Program-made: the position numbers and the translations under genes | Notes under the pieces: model-generated | Databases searched by the model: none | What the model saw: the letters and a program-made list of their open reading frames with translations, nothing else | Told to the model about the DNA's origin: nothing | NCBI GenBank assembly: GCA_027625355.1 | Contig: JAQBWI010000012.1 | Coordinates: 1 to 16,866 of the forward strand | Origin: Pseudomonadota bacterium | Lineage (GTDB): Bacteria; Pseudomonadota; Alphaproteobacteria; HIMB59; GCA-002718135 | Length of the DNA stretch: 16,866 bases | Reading direction: 5' to 3' | Shown here: positions 1 through 7,499 of the stretch, one piece after another | Layout: the number at the start of each line of letters is the position of its first letter | How positions within the stretch are numbered: position 1 is the stretch's first letter

Positions 1-77
1 CTAATTATAACTTTCCTGTTGGCGAACAAGTCATATGTAGTTGGTCAAAAGAGTCTGTTAAAATATTAGAGGATTAA
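1..77 (+). CDS. potA: PotA-like polyamine ABC transporter ATPase, C-terminal fragment (5' end outside window)
   Basis: An open frame enters from the left edge (reading from base 3) and ends with TAA at 75-77, giving 24 residues that end in SWSKESVKILED. The pattern of a short beta strand, then a Trp, then a hydrophobic-Leu-Glu-Asp ending resembles the end of the C-terminal TOBE domain of PotA-type ATPases. The position immediately before two PotB/PotC-type permease genes, with the next start codon abutting the stop, is the usual potABC order. The catalytic Walker motifs lie outside the window, so the call rests on the short tail and the context. It would energise import of putrescine or spermidine at the inner membrane. 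Confidence 0.6.
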   Translation, partial: NYNFPVGEQVICSWSKESVKILED

Positions 78-965
78 TTGAACAAAAAACCATTTGAAAA
101 ATATTTTATATTAAGCCCTTACGTTTGGTTGGTATTATTTTTTTTTATTCCCTTAGCTATAATATTTAAAATTTCAATTTCAGTATCTGAATGGGGTATG
201 CCACCATATCAGGATATATTTGTAAACAATGATGGTTTCAAAATTAATATTACTTTAGAAAATTATGTTTATATTTTGAGTGACTTTTACTATATTCGTT
301 CATTTCTAAACTCAATTGTTTTAGCCCTTATCTCAACTTTTTTTTGTATACTTATTGGCTTTCCACTTGCCTTTTATATTGCTACTTCAGATATAAAATT
401 AAGAAATATTTTATTAATTCTTGTTATCATTCCTTTTTGGTCGTCATTTTTATTGAGGGTTTATGCATGGAAAATTATTTTACAAAATAATGGAATTTTA
501 AACTTAATACTTTTAAAATTTGGGATAATTTCGGAACCACTTCAATTATTGTATAATCAATATGCAGTAATAATGGGAGTTGTTTATACTTATTTACCAT
601 TAATGATTTTACCGCTTTACGGATATTTGAATAAGTTTGATCTAAATTTAATAGATGCCTCTAAAGATTTAGGGCTTAATCGTATAAAATCTTTTTTTAG
701 AGTAATTCTGCCTTTATCATTACCTGGCATAATTGCTGGCTCACTTCTTGTTTTCATTCCTGTTGTTGGTGAATTCATTATTCCGGATATGTTAGGTGGG
801 AGTGATAAATTATATTATGGTAAGATTTTGTGGGAAGAGTTTTTTGTTAATAGGAATTGGCCCGGTGCTAGTGCCTTAGCCTTTACCGGAATTATAGTTT
901 TAGTTTTTCCAATTATAGTTTTTCAAATTATTTATTCAAAATGGACAAATAAAAATGAAATCTAG
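78..965 (+). CDS. potB: Spermidine/putrescine-type ABC transporter permease (PotB-like)
   Basis: This 295-residue integral membrane protein is one of two permease subunits of a polyamine-type ABC importer. About six hydrophobic segments are visible, near residues 13-34, 73-101, 108-130, 163-183, 211-231 and 260-286. The cytoplasmic coupling (EAA) loop is recognisable near residues 191-221, with the core DASKDLG followed by LPLSLPGIIAG; this is the site that docks on the ATPase. The segment GEFIIPDMLGG (231-241) is typical of PotB. The start is TTG at 78, directly after the upstream stop; a GAGGA Shine-Dalgarno at 69-73 supports it. The gene overlaps the next permease by 11 bases, indicating translational coupling. 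Length matches the family. Substrate is inferred from the adjacent puuA/puuB genes; other cationic or amino-acid-like substrates are possible within this permease class. Confidence 0.9.
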   Translation: MNKKPFEKYFILSPYVWLVLFFFIPLAIIFKISISVSEWGMPPYQDIFVNNDGFKINITLENYVYILSDFYYIRSFLNSIVLALISTFFCILIGFPLAFYIATSDIKLRNILLILVIIPFWSSFLLRVYAWKIILQNNGILNLILLKFGIISEPLQLLYNQYAVIMGVVYTYLPLMILPLYGYLNKFDLNLIDASKDLGLNRIKSFFRVILPLSLPGIIAGSLLVFIPVVGEFIIPDMLGGSDKLYYGKILWEEFFVNRNWPGASALAFTGIIVLVFPIIVFQIIYSKWTNKNEI

Positions 966-1755
966 ATTGATTAAAAACTCTATTATTTCTCTAGGTTTAT
1001 TTTTTTTATATTTTCCTATTTTGGTTTTAATATTCTATTCATTCAATGAAAACAAAAGAGTAATGGTGTGGAAAGGGTTTTCTTTTAAATGGTATGGCGA
1101 ATTATTTAAAAATGAACAAATTATTGAAGCTTTTATTGTTAGTATAAAAATTGCAAGTTTTTCAGCAACTGTTTCAACAATTTTAGGAGTAATGATTGGA
1201 TATTCTTTGGTAAGGATTAAAAAAATTCCACTTAAATCCTTTTATATTTTTCTATCCTCAACACCATTAGTTCTGCCAGAACTAATATTAGGTTTAGCAA
1301 TGCTATTGTTTTTTATAAGTTTAAATAATTTCATTAGCTTCCAGTCAACCAGAGGTCAGCTAACTATATTCATATCACATGTAACTTTTTGTATCGCTTT
1401 TGTTGCAATAATTGTACAAGCAAGACTAACTGATTTTAATAAAAACATTGAAGAAGCGGCGATGGATCTTGGGTATAATTATACTAAAGTAATCTATAAA
1501 GTAACTTTACCAATAATTTTGCCTTCAATTATAGCTGGCTGGCTGTTAGCTTTTACAATATCTTTAGATGATTTGGTTGTAGCTAGTTTTACAACTGGGC
1601 CAGGTGCCAACACACTCCCAATAGTTGTTTTTTCTAAAGTTCGATTGGGTTTAAGCCCTGAGGTTAATGCTTTATCAAGTATTTTAATGCTCGTTTTAAT
1701 TCTTATTGGTGTAATTTATTTTTTACTTAATAATAAGTTAAACGTTAAGAAGTAA
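955..1755 (+). CDS. potC: Spermidine/putrescine-type ABC transporter permease (PotC-like)
   Basis: This is the second permease subunit, 266 residues, with an N-terminal hydrophobic segment (about 9-29) and further membrane segments. The EAA coupling loop is well conserved at 166-173 (EEAAMDLG), followed by LPIILPSIIAGWLLAF. The stretch from 203 to 230, with SLDDLVVASF and then GANTLPIVVFSKVR, is characteristic of PotC. The ATG lies inside the last codons of the upstream permease (11-base overlap), so the two are surely co-translated and form the transmembrane heterodimer. The 3' end overlaps the 3' end of the convergent synthetase gene by 18 bases. No substrate-binding protein (PotD/PotF) gene is seen after it; it may lie upstream of the window. 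Confidence 0.9.
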   Translation: MKSRLIKNSIISLGLFFLYFPILVLIFYSFNENKRVMVWKGFSFKWYGELFKNEQIIEAFIVSIKIASFSATVSTILGVMIGYSLVRIKKIPLKSFYIFLSSTPLVLPELILGLAMLLFFISLNNFISFQSTRGQLTIFISHVTFCIAFVAIIVQARLTDFNKNIEEAAMDLGYNYTKVIYKVTLPIILPSIIAGWLLAFTISLDDLVVASFTTGPGANTLPIVVFSKVRLGLSPEVNALSSILMLVLILIGVIYFLLNNKLNVKK

Positions 1756-3105
1756 AACTTCTCTTTCCCAAGAGCTAATAACTGATAAATAAGCTTGATA
1801 TTCCATTCTTCTTACAGCCGCTATACTGCGGATGAATTTTTCGTTAAATATTTCGTTAATTTCTTCATTATTTTCAAACATACTTAAAGATTCATCAATG
1901 TTTTTTGGAATGGAGGAATCCACATCTTCGAAAGCACTATTTTTTGTTTCTAAAGAGGGTTTAATATTATTTTGTATACCTAGATATCCTGATGCTAAAT
2001 TGGCAGCAAATACTAAGTAAGGGTTTGTGTCAGATCCAGGAATTCTATTTTCAATTCTCATATTTTTCTCTTCAACAGAAGGTATCCGAAAAGCACAACT
2101 TCTATTACCCACTCCCCATTTTGTATTTTTTGGCGTGCCCCATGTCGCAAATAATCTTCTGAATGAATTTATATTTGGTAAGTAAATGGGCATCAAATAA
2201 GGTGTATATTTTTGAAGACCACCAATATAATTTTTCATTTTTTGAGAAAACTTATTTTTTTTATTAAAAAATAAATTCTTATTTTTTTCATTATAAAGTG
2301 ATTGATGAAGATGCATTGCTGAGCCAGGCTGATTTTCCATTGGTTTCGCCATGAAAGTTGCATACAGCTTATGCTTTAAAGCAGTTTGCCTTAATGTTCT
2401 TTTAAAAATAAAAACTTGATCTGCTAAATCTAAAGGATCACCATGCTGAAAATTAATCTCCATTTGCGCAGAACCTGACTCATGATTAATAGTATCGATT
2501 TCAATATTTTGAGCTTCACAATGACTGTACACTTCTTCAAATAAGTTATCAAATTCATTAACTGCATCAATTCCTAATGCCTGTTTTCCAGTTTCTTGTC
2601 TTCCTGATTGCCCAATGGGGACTTCTAAAGGGTAATCAGAGTCAGGGTTAGGTTTAACTAAATAGAATTCTAATTCGGGAGATACAATTGGATTTAAACC
2701 TTCTTTTGAGAAAAGTTTAAGGATATTTTTAAGCGCATTTCTGCTATAGTTTATAACATCTTCACCATTTAGGTTAACAGCATCACATATAACTTGAGCT
2801 GTAGGGTCTTCATACCAAGGGACGATGCGCATGGTTTTATAATCAGGTTTTAGAATTACATCAATATCGGTTGGATTAAATATGCTTTTAGGCAAAGGTC
2901 CTGACAAATCTTCGGTTGCATAATCTCCTGAAATTGTTTGAATAAATGTTGATTGTGGTAAGCGATGACTATTTTCATTAAGTCCTTTTAGAAATTTATT
3001 TGTAGGAAGTATTTTACCTCTAGCAATTCCTCCTAAATCCGGAACTAAACATTCAACTTCTGTAATAGAATTTTCTTGGAACCAAGTTTGAAATTTATCG
3101 ATCAT
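1738..3105 (-). CDS. puuA: Gamma-glutamylputrescine synthetase (PuuA-type glutamine synthetase family)
   Basis: This 455-residue protein of the glutamine synthetase fold resembles PuuA, which ligates glutamate to putrescine with ATP as the first step of the gamma-glutamylated putrescine degradation pathway. The N-terminal beta-grasp domain (about 1-105) is followed by the catalytic domain. Visible active-site motifs are PELEFYL (143-149; metal-binding Glu), GSAQMEINF (211-219), the nucleotide/metal segment FMAKPM...GSAMHLHQS (251-269; H265, H267), NSFRR (323-327), NRS (344-346) and ENRIPGSDTNPYL (372-384). The ending SSWEREVLL is also typical of PuuA. Pairing with a PuuB-type oxidase across a 48-base divergent gap, and a polyamine permease cluster, argue for this over ordinary GlnA. 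A perfect TATAAT -10 lies at 3126-3131 on this strand. A ligase for another amine (for example an ethanolamine- or isopropylamine-type paralogue) cannot be excluded. Confidence 0.87.
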   Translation of the reverse strand: MIDKFQTWFQENSITEVECLVPDLGGIARGKILPTNKFLKGLNENSHRLPQSTFIQTISGDYATEDLSGPLPKSIFNPTDIDVILKPDYKTMRIVPWYEDPTAQVICDAVNLNGEDVINYSRNALKNILKLFSKEGLNPIVSPELEFYLVKPNPDSDYPLEVPIGQSGRQETGKQALGIDAVNEFDNLFEEVYSHCEAQNIEIDTINHESGSAQMEINFQHGDPLDLADQVFIFKRTLRQTALKHKLYATFMAKPMENQPGSAMHLHQSLYNEKNKNLFFNKKNKFSQKMKNYIGGLQKYTPYLMPIYLPNINSFRRLFATWGTPKNTKWGVGNRSCAFRIPSVEEKNMRIENRIPGSDTNPYLVFAANLASGYLGIQNNIKPSLETKNSAFEDVDSSIPKNIDESLSMFENNEEINEIFNEKFIRSIAAVRRMEYQAYLSVISSWEREVLLLNV

Positions 3106-3153
3106 TATGAGAGTGGAGTTTACTAATTATAAATAAAACATTATTGTGAAATA
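3106..3153. promoter_or_regulatory. Divergent puuA/puuB promoter region
   Basis: This 48-base gap separates two divergently read polyamine-degradation genes. On the minus strand a perfect TATAAT lies at 3131-3126, about 20 bases before the puuA ATG; no good -35 is visible for it. On the plus strand TATAAA at 3128-3133 has TTATGA at 3105-3110 with a 17-base spacer, giving a plausible promoter for puuB. The two -10 boxes overlap, so the promoters are back to back. Neither gene has a clear Shine-Dalgarno. The large inverted repeat at 3135-3160 covers the spacer/-35 zone of the puuA promoter and the predicted start region of the puuB transcript. The promoters are inferred by eye. Confidence 0.45.
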
Positions 3154-3160
3154 ATGTTTT
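3135..3160. repeat. Perfect 11-bp inverted repeat across the puuB start codon; candidate operator or RNA hairpin
   Basis: The left arm AAAACATTATT (3135-3145) and right arm AATAATGTTTT (3150-3160) are exact reverse complements separated by GTGA (3146-3149). The puuB ATG (3154-3156) lies inside the right arm. As DNA this is a two-fold symmetric 26-base site suited to a dimeric repressor, positioned to block both divergent promoters. As RNA it would form an 11-bp stem closed by a GUGA loop, which fits the stable GNRA tetraloop class, and would hide the start codon. The sequence fact is certain; the function is inference. Confidence 0.7.
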
Positions 3161-4479
3161 CTACAAAAAAAAGAACCTATAAGCAACATTTTAATGAAAA
3201 AGATAGCTTTTATAAATATTCATCACCTAAATTCAAGGAACAACAAGCTTTATCAGAAAATCTAAATACAGATATTTGTATTGTGGGTGGGGGGTTAACA
3301 GGAATTTCAGCTGCATTAAATTTAGCAGATCAAGGTTATGATGTGTGTATAGTGGAAGCAAATAAAATCGGATCTGGAGCCTCAGGAAGAAATGGGGGGC
3401 AATTAGGAATAGGAATGAGAAAAGATCAACTGTATTTAGAAAATAAATTTGGCTTTGAAAAAGCTGAATTTTTTTGGAATGTAGGTTTGGATGCAGTCAA
3501 AAATGTTACAAACTTAATAAGTAAGTACAATATAGATTGTGCTCTCAAACCAGGAATACTCCATGCAGGAAATACAAAAAAAGATTATAAATACTTTATA
3601 GAAGAAATTGAGCATATGAAATCAAAGTATAGCTATGACAACTATGAGTATTTTGACGAGAATTCTATAAAAGACGAGGTTAATACTGATCAATATTATT
3701 CAGGGTTATTAACAAAAGATAGTTTTCATTTAAATCCTTTAAAATTGACTTATGGTTTAGCTATTGAATGCTTAAATAAAAATATAAAAATTTTTGAAAA
3801 CTCTCCAATAGATAAAATTGAAGAAAAGAGTGATAATGTTCTGCTTTTTTCTAAAAAAGCAGTAATAAAATCCAAGAAAGTTATTGTTGCGTGTAATGGA
3901 TATCTTGATAATTTATTAGGCTCTGTAAGAAATTTTTTTATGCCAATAAATAACTATATAATTGCAACAGAACCATTAGGTGAAAAACTTGCAAGACAAA
4001 TTATTAAAAGAGATTGTGGTGTTGTTGATTCTCGTTTTATGATTGATTATTATCGTTTTTCAGAAGATCACAGACTTCTTTTTGGTGGGCCAGAAACGTT
4101 AACATCAAAATTTGTTAATAACCCTGTTGAGTTTGTATCGAAGAGACTGTTTAGAGTATTTCCTAATTTAAAAAACTATAAAATTGAATTTTCTTGGGGC
4201 GGCACGCTAGCTATATCGGTAAACCGACTACCAGTATTTGGAACCCTTATGAATAATAAGCTTTACTACGCACATGCTTATTCTGGGCATGGTTTAGCAA
4301 TGAGTGTGATGGGTGGTAAAATGATTGCAGAAAAAATTCTAGATAAAAATAACCATTTTAATAAATTTACTGAAATAAATCATATAAAAATTCCTGGAGG
4401 AGATCTCTTAAGAAGACCTAATTATTCTGCAGCCATTTTATATTATAGGTTCAGAGATTATCTAAATTCAATAAACTAA
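3154..4479 (+). CDS. puuB: FAD-dependent amine oxidoreductase, gamma-glutamylputrescine oxidase type (PuuB-like)
   Basis: This 441-residue flavoenzyme of the DAO (glycine/D-amino-acid oxidase) superfamily would oxidise gamma-glutamylputrescine to the gamma-glutamyl aminobutyraldehyde, the step after PuuA. A Rossmann dinucleotide motif is at 41-50 (ICIVGGGLTG) with the ribose-binding acid at E68, then the PuuB-like segment GSGASGRNGGQ (73-83). The C-terminal FAD-binding part carries GGTLAISVNRLPVFG (349-363) and YSGHG (376-380). The end, GGDLLRRPNYSAAILYYRFRDYL, matches the usual PuuB tail. Length is normal for the family. The ATG lies in the right arm of a perfect inverted repeat, with no Shine-Dalgarno. 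The 3' end overlaps the convergent flavoprotein gene by 4 bases. The exact substrate depends on the puuA partner; related oxidases use other secondary amines. Confidence 0.85.
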   Translation: MFSTKKRTYKQHFNEKDSFYKYSSPKFKEQQALSENLNTDICIVGGGLTGISAALNLADQGYDVCIVEANKIGSGASGRNGGQLGIGMRKDQLYLENKFGFEKAEFFWNVGLDAVKNVTNLISKYNIDCALKPGILHAGNTKKDYKYFIEEIEHMKSKYSYDNYEYFDENSIKDEVNTDQYYSGLLTKDSFHLNPLKLTYGLAIECLNKNIKIFENSPIDKIEEKSDNVLLFSKKAVIKSKKVIVACNGYLDNLLGSVRNFFMPINNYIIATEPLGEKLARQIIKRDCGVVDSRFMIDYYRFSEDHRLLFGGPETLTSKFVNNPVEFVSKRLFRVFPNLKNYKIEFSWGGTLAISVNRLPVFGTLMNNKLYYAHAYSGHGLAMSVMGGKMIAEKILDKNNHFNKFTEINHIKIPGGDLLRRPNYSAAILYYRFRDYLNSIN

Positions 4480-5879
4480 TTAAATATCTTTCCCTTATTA
4501 AGGATTGTTTTAGGATCAAAAATCTTCTTTATATTTTTCATCATGTCTATTTCATTAGCAGACTTATATTTTAGCAGACTATCTTTTTTAATTTGACCTA
4601 TACCATGCTCCGCACTGAAACTACCCCCATAACTTTCTACTAAATCATTTATATATAAATAAATATCATCTCTTATTTTGCGATATGAATTTAAGTCTTC
4701 AATATTAGGAAGCACCATATTAAAATGTATGTTATTATCGCCCAAATGGCCAAAAGGGTGTAATTTTATTTCCATAGGTATTTTGCTTAAATGACTAGCA
4801 GCTGTACTAAAAAAAATATCCATTTTATCTAAAGGTATTGAAATGTCATTTGTAACTATTTTACCTTCCATTTTATAGGCTTCAACTAAATCATCTCTAA
4901 ATTTCCAAATTTTATTTTCTTGTTCAATAGAAGAAGGGATTATTATATCTTTAATAAATTTATCTAAAATATGGTAATTTTTTTCAAAGGTATTTTCAAA
5001 ATTAAGTTTATTTTCATATAAATTTAAACGATAAATTACATACCATGGATGTTTGGTTTTAAAAAAATGCTTATTTAAAAAATTATTTTTTAAACAAACT
5101 TCAAAAGAATAATTTGGAATTAATTCAGCACTCTCTAACTTGTCATAAAAAAGATTTCTGATCTGTTTAAATGACTCGATAGATGAATTTAAATTTTCAT
5201 ATGCAACAAAAAAAGTAAAATTATCTGATGGTTTGGGGTATATTTTTAATAATGCCTTGGTAATCATTCCAAGAGTGCCTTCAGAACTTGAAACAATAGA
5301 TTTTAAATCATAACCAGTATTATTTTTTTTCATTTTCGATAAAGATGATAATAGTGTGCCGTTACCTGTAATCATCTCTATTCCAATCACGTTATCTTTC
5401 ATAGTTCCATATTTTAAAGCATTTATGCCTCCGGCATTTGTTGCTATGTTTCCACCAATCATGCATGAACCTGATGATGATAAGTTAATTGGAAAATACA
5501 AATCTTCTTTATCAAGATATTCTTTAAGTTTATCCAAGATTAACCCTGACTCTACTAAAACAGTTAAATTGTGTTTATCAATCTCTATAATTTTATTCAT
5601 CTTTGAAAAGTTGATTATTATTTCTTTATTTTGATAGGTTGGAACTGAAGCTCCTGTTAAACTTGTATTACCACCTTGTGGTACAATTATTATATTATTT
5701 TCAAAGCAAAATATTACAATTTCTTTTAAAATTTTCGTATTTAGTGGAAAGACAACACATAAACTCTTGTTGTTATAAAATCCTCTCCAATCCTGATTGT
5801 ATTTTGCTAATTCTTTTTGCTCTGTAAGAATATTTTTCTCCCCAGCAATTAACATTAATTGATTAAATATTTTGTTCAT
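4476..5879 (-). CDS. FAD-linked 2-hydroxyacid dehydrogenase (GlcD / D-2-hydroxyglutarate or D-lactate dehydrogenase family)
   Basis: This 467-residue protein of the VAO/PCMH flavoprotein family would oxidise a D-2-hydroxyacid to the 2-oxoacid and pass electrons to a carrier. The FAD-binding domain shows PQGGNTSLTG (67-76), then GSCMIGGNIATNAGG (137-151), GTMKDNVIG (158-166) and SSEGTLGMITKALLKIYP (198-215). The C-terminal FAD-oxidase domain has the metal-binding pattern HPFGHLGDNNIH (374-385; H378 and H385 the likely ligands) and AEHGIG (423-428). The single-chain length and motif set fit D-2-hydroxyglutarate dehydrogenase, D-lactate dehydrogenase (cytochrome) or a GlcD-like subunit; I cannot choose between these substrates by eye. 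No GlcE/GlcF partners are present. Its ATG lies 17 bases inside the end of the Sua5 gene, indicating translational coupling with it rather than with the polyamine genes. Confidence 0.8.
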   Translation of the reverse strand: MNKIFNQLMLIAGEKNILTEQKELAKYNQDWRGFYNNKSLCVVFPLNTKILKEIVIFCFENNIIIVPQGGNTSLTGASVPTYQNKEIIINFSKMNKIIEIDKHNLTVLVESGLILDKLKEYLDKEDLYFPINLSSSGSCMIGGNIATNAGGINALKYGTMKDNVIGIEMITGNGTLLSSLSKMKKNNTGYDLKSIVSSSEGTLGMITKALLKIYPKPSDNFTFFVAYENLNSSIESFKQIRNLFYDKLESAELIPNYSFEVCLKNNFLNKHFFKTKHPWYVIYRLNLYENKLNFENTFEKNYHILDKFIKDIIIPSSIEQENKIWKFRDDLVEAYKMEGKIVTNDISIPLDKMDIFFSTAASHLSKIPMEIKLHPFGHLGDNNIHFNMVLPNIEDLNSYRKIRDDIYLYINDLVESYGGSFSAEHGIGQIKKDSLLKYKSANEIDMMKNIKKIFDPKTILNKGKIFN

Positions 5880-6798
5880 CTTTGTAAGAGGCTCTTCTTA
5901 ATCTATCATTAATCGTTTTTCCTAATCCCTGATCAGGAATTGGAGCTACAGCAATACCACTGCAATTAATGCTATCTAAAATATTTAAATAATTATAAAA
6001 GTTATAACTTGCATCTGAAAGATTTTCTTCAATACTTAAATTTAAACTTTTTATGTCTGATGTTAGTTCATTAATTCCAAAATTTAATAAAGCTTCATTT
6101 TTTTTTACAAAATCTACATTTATTCTTATGGGCTTAATAGGTGAATAGTGTTTTAATTGATTGCCAGGTGACACATTAGATTGTTCTATACTTATTTCGT
6201 ATTTTGGAAATTTTATTTTTATATCTTCAATAGTCAAGCTGCCTAATCTTAAAATTTTACATCCATTTTTTGAAGTTTGAACAACCGTTGATTCTAAACC
6301 CAAAACTGAAGATCCACCATCTATATAAAATATCTCTTTAAGTTTATTATCTAAGTCCTTTATTGAAGTAATAGAAGTTCTTGTTGCAATATTAGCACTT
6401 GGCGCAGCAATTGGAAAATCAAGAATTGATAATAAAGATAAGCTTATTTCATTATTTGGTATTCTGCAACCTACATGATTTTTATTATTAGACAGTAATG
6501 GAGAAATCAGTGATTGTTTATTTTTCTCTAAAATCAAAGTTAAAGGTCCAGGCCAAAAAGTATTTGCCAATTCATAATCTTTATCTTTAAGGACAAAGTT
6601 TTTTTCTATTTCTCTAATATTAGCGAAATGGCATATTAATGGATTGTTAATCGGTCTATTTTTAGTTTTATATATTAACTCGATTGATTTATGATTATTT
6701 GCATTTCCACCTATTCCATAAACAGTTTCTGTAGGAAAAATAACTAGTTCACCACTAAAAAGGCGTTTTTTTGCTTCTTCTATATTTTTTTGGTGCAT
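5863..6798 (-). CDS. tsaC: L-threonylcarbamoyladenylate synthase (Sua5/YrdC with C-terminal Sua5 domain)
   Basis: The 311-residue two-domain Sua5 form makes threonylcarbamoyl-AMP from threonine, bicarbonate and ATP, the first step of the universal t6A37 modification of ANN-decoding tRNAs. The YrdC domain shows the substrate-binding segment FPTETVYGIG (21-30), the KNR motif (46-48), ICHF (55-58), GPLTLILEK (84-92), APSAN (132-136) and LESTVV (168-173). The linker SPGNQLKHYSP (210-220) is the conserved strand that covers the active site in Sua5. The C-terminal domain ends in PIPDQGLGKTINDRLRRASY, the usual Sua5 ending. The start is ATG at 6798, 63 bases from the divergent ParA-like gene. The downstream flavoprotein gene starts within it. 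The long form is called tsaC2/sua5 in some annotations. Confidence 0.93.
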   Translation of the reverse strand: MHQKNIEEAKKRLFSGELVIFPTETVYGIGGNANNHKSIELIYKTKNRPINNPLICHFANIREIEKNFVLKDKDYELANTFWPGPLTLILEKNKQSLISPLLSNNKNHVGCRIPNNEISLSLLSILDFPIAAPSANIATRTSITSIKDLDNKLKEIFYIDGGSSVLGLESTVVQTSKNGCKILRLGSLTIEDIKIKFPKYEISIEQSNVSPGNQLKHYSPIKPIRINVDFVKKNEALLNFGINELTSDIKSLNLSIEENLSDASYNFYNYLNILDSINCSGIAVAPIPDQGLGKTINDRLRRASYKDEQNI

Positions 6799-6861
6799 AT
6801 TTTTTTTAAATTATGTTTCATATAGTATTAAAATTGTTATTATCTTAGTGAAAATTGTATT
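6799..6861. promoter_or_regulatory. Divergent tsaC/parA-like intergenic region with direct repeats
   Basis: This gap must contain promoters for both directions. On the plus strand TTCATA (6817-6822), an 18-base spacer and TATCTT (6841-6846) make a weak promoter candidate for the ParA-like gene. On the minus strand a CATAAT box lies close to the tsaC start but has no convincing -35. An 8-base direct repeat AAAATTGT occurs at 6830-6837 and 6851-6858, each followed by ATTAT (the first with one inserted T). The copies begin 21 bases apart, about two helical turns, and the second runs into the ATG. This could be an operator; nothing more can be said from sequence alone. Confidence 0.3.
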
Positions 6862-7494
6862 ATGGGAAAAGTTATAACATTTTCTAATCAAAAAGGAGGG
6901 TCGGGAAAATCAACCCTCTCAGCAAATTTAGCCGTATTATGGAGTAATAGTGGTTATAAAGTTGCCGTAATCGATGCTGATCCACAAAAAAGTCTAACAT
7001 ATTGGTTATCGGAAAGAAAAAAATATTATGGTGATGATGATATTGGAATCAATTTCTATAATTTTGATATCAGAAATTTAGCTGAAGAAGTAAAAAAAAT
7101 AAAAAGAAAGTATGACTTTATAATTATTGATAGCCCTCCGGCAATTACTTTTGAGACATTACAAATTATTAAAGCATCAAACGGTGTATTTGTGCCTGTA
7201 CAACCAAGCCCACTTGACTTAATGGCAACTCTGCCTTTTCTACAAATTGCCAGAGAAGAGAAAAAAAAACCATTAATTATTTTAAATAGGGTGATGCCAA
7301 GAGCAAAATTAACTGACGCTATGATCTTACGTTTAAGATATTCAGGTGCAAAAATCGCTCGTTCTAGAATTTCAAGTAAAGTTATTTTTGCAGAATCATT
7401 TGCTGTCGGCAGAGGTGTAATAGACATTAATGTAACGTCAGATGCAGCAAAAGAGATTATTAATGTTGGTAATGAGATTTTAAGAAATCTCTAA
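6862..7494 (+). CDS. Orphan ParA/MinD-superfamily ATPase, ParF-like (type Ib)
   Basis: This 210-residue deviant-Walker P-loop ATPase belongs to the family that positions DNA or protein cargo on the nucleoid. The deviant Walker A is KGGSGKST (11-18), retaining the signature Lys11 that acts across the dimer. The switch I region IDADPQKSL is at 37-45, and Walker B is FIIIDSPP (86-93). The later VPVQPSPLDL segment is typical of the short ParF-type proteins, which lack the N-terminal helix-turn-helix of larger ParA proteins. No parB, parG or recognisable centromere-binding partner is adjacent; the next gene, glmU, starts 5 bases downstream and is likely co-transcribed. Cargo is unknown: chromosome, chemoreceptor-like clusters or another complex are all possible. 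The ATG is preceded by short direct repeats. The family call is firm; the role is not. Confidence 0.88.
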   Translation: MGKVITFSNQKGGSGKSTLSANLAVLWSNSGYKVAVIDADPQKSLTYWLSERKKYYGDDDIGINFYNFDIRNLAEEVKKIKRKYDFIIIDSPPAITFETLQIIKASNGVFVPVQPSPLDLMATLPFLQIAREEKKKPLIILNRVMPRAKLTDAMILRLRYSGAKIARSRISSKVIFAESFAVGRGVIDINVTSDAAKEIINVGNEILRNL

Positions 7495-7499
7495 ATTTA

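Noticed and set aside
1755..1780. CTCTT-TCCC-AAGAG hairpin just after potC
   Set aside because: The stem is five base pairs, has no T tract after it, and lies inside the puuA coding end.
5356..5827. Plus-strand open frames opposite the flavoprotein gene
   Set aside because: They lie wholly within a strongly conserved gene on the other strand and have no family features; they are antisense shadows.
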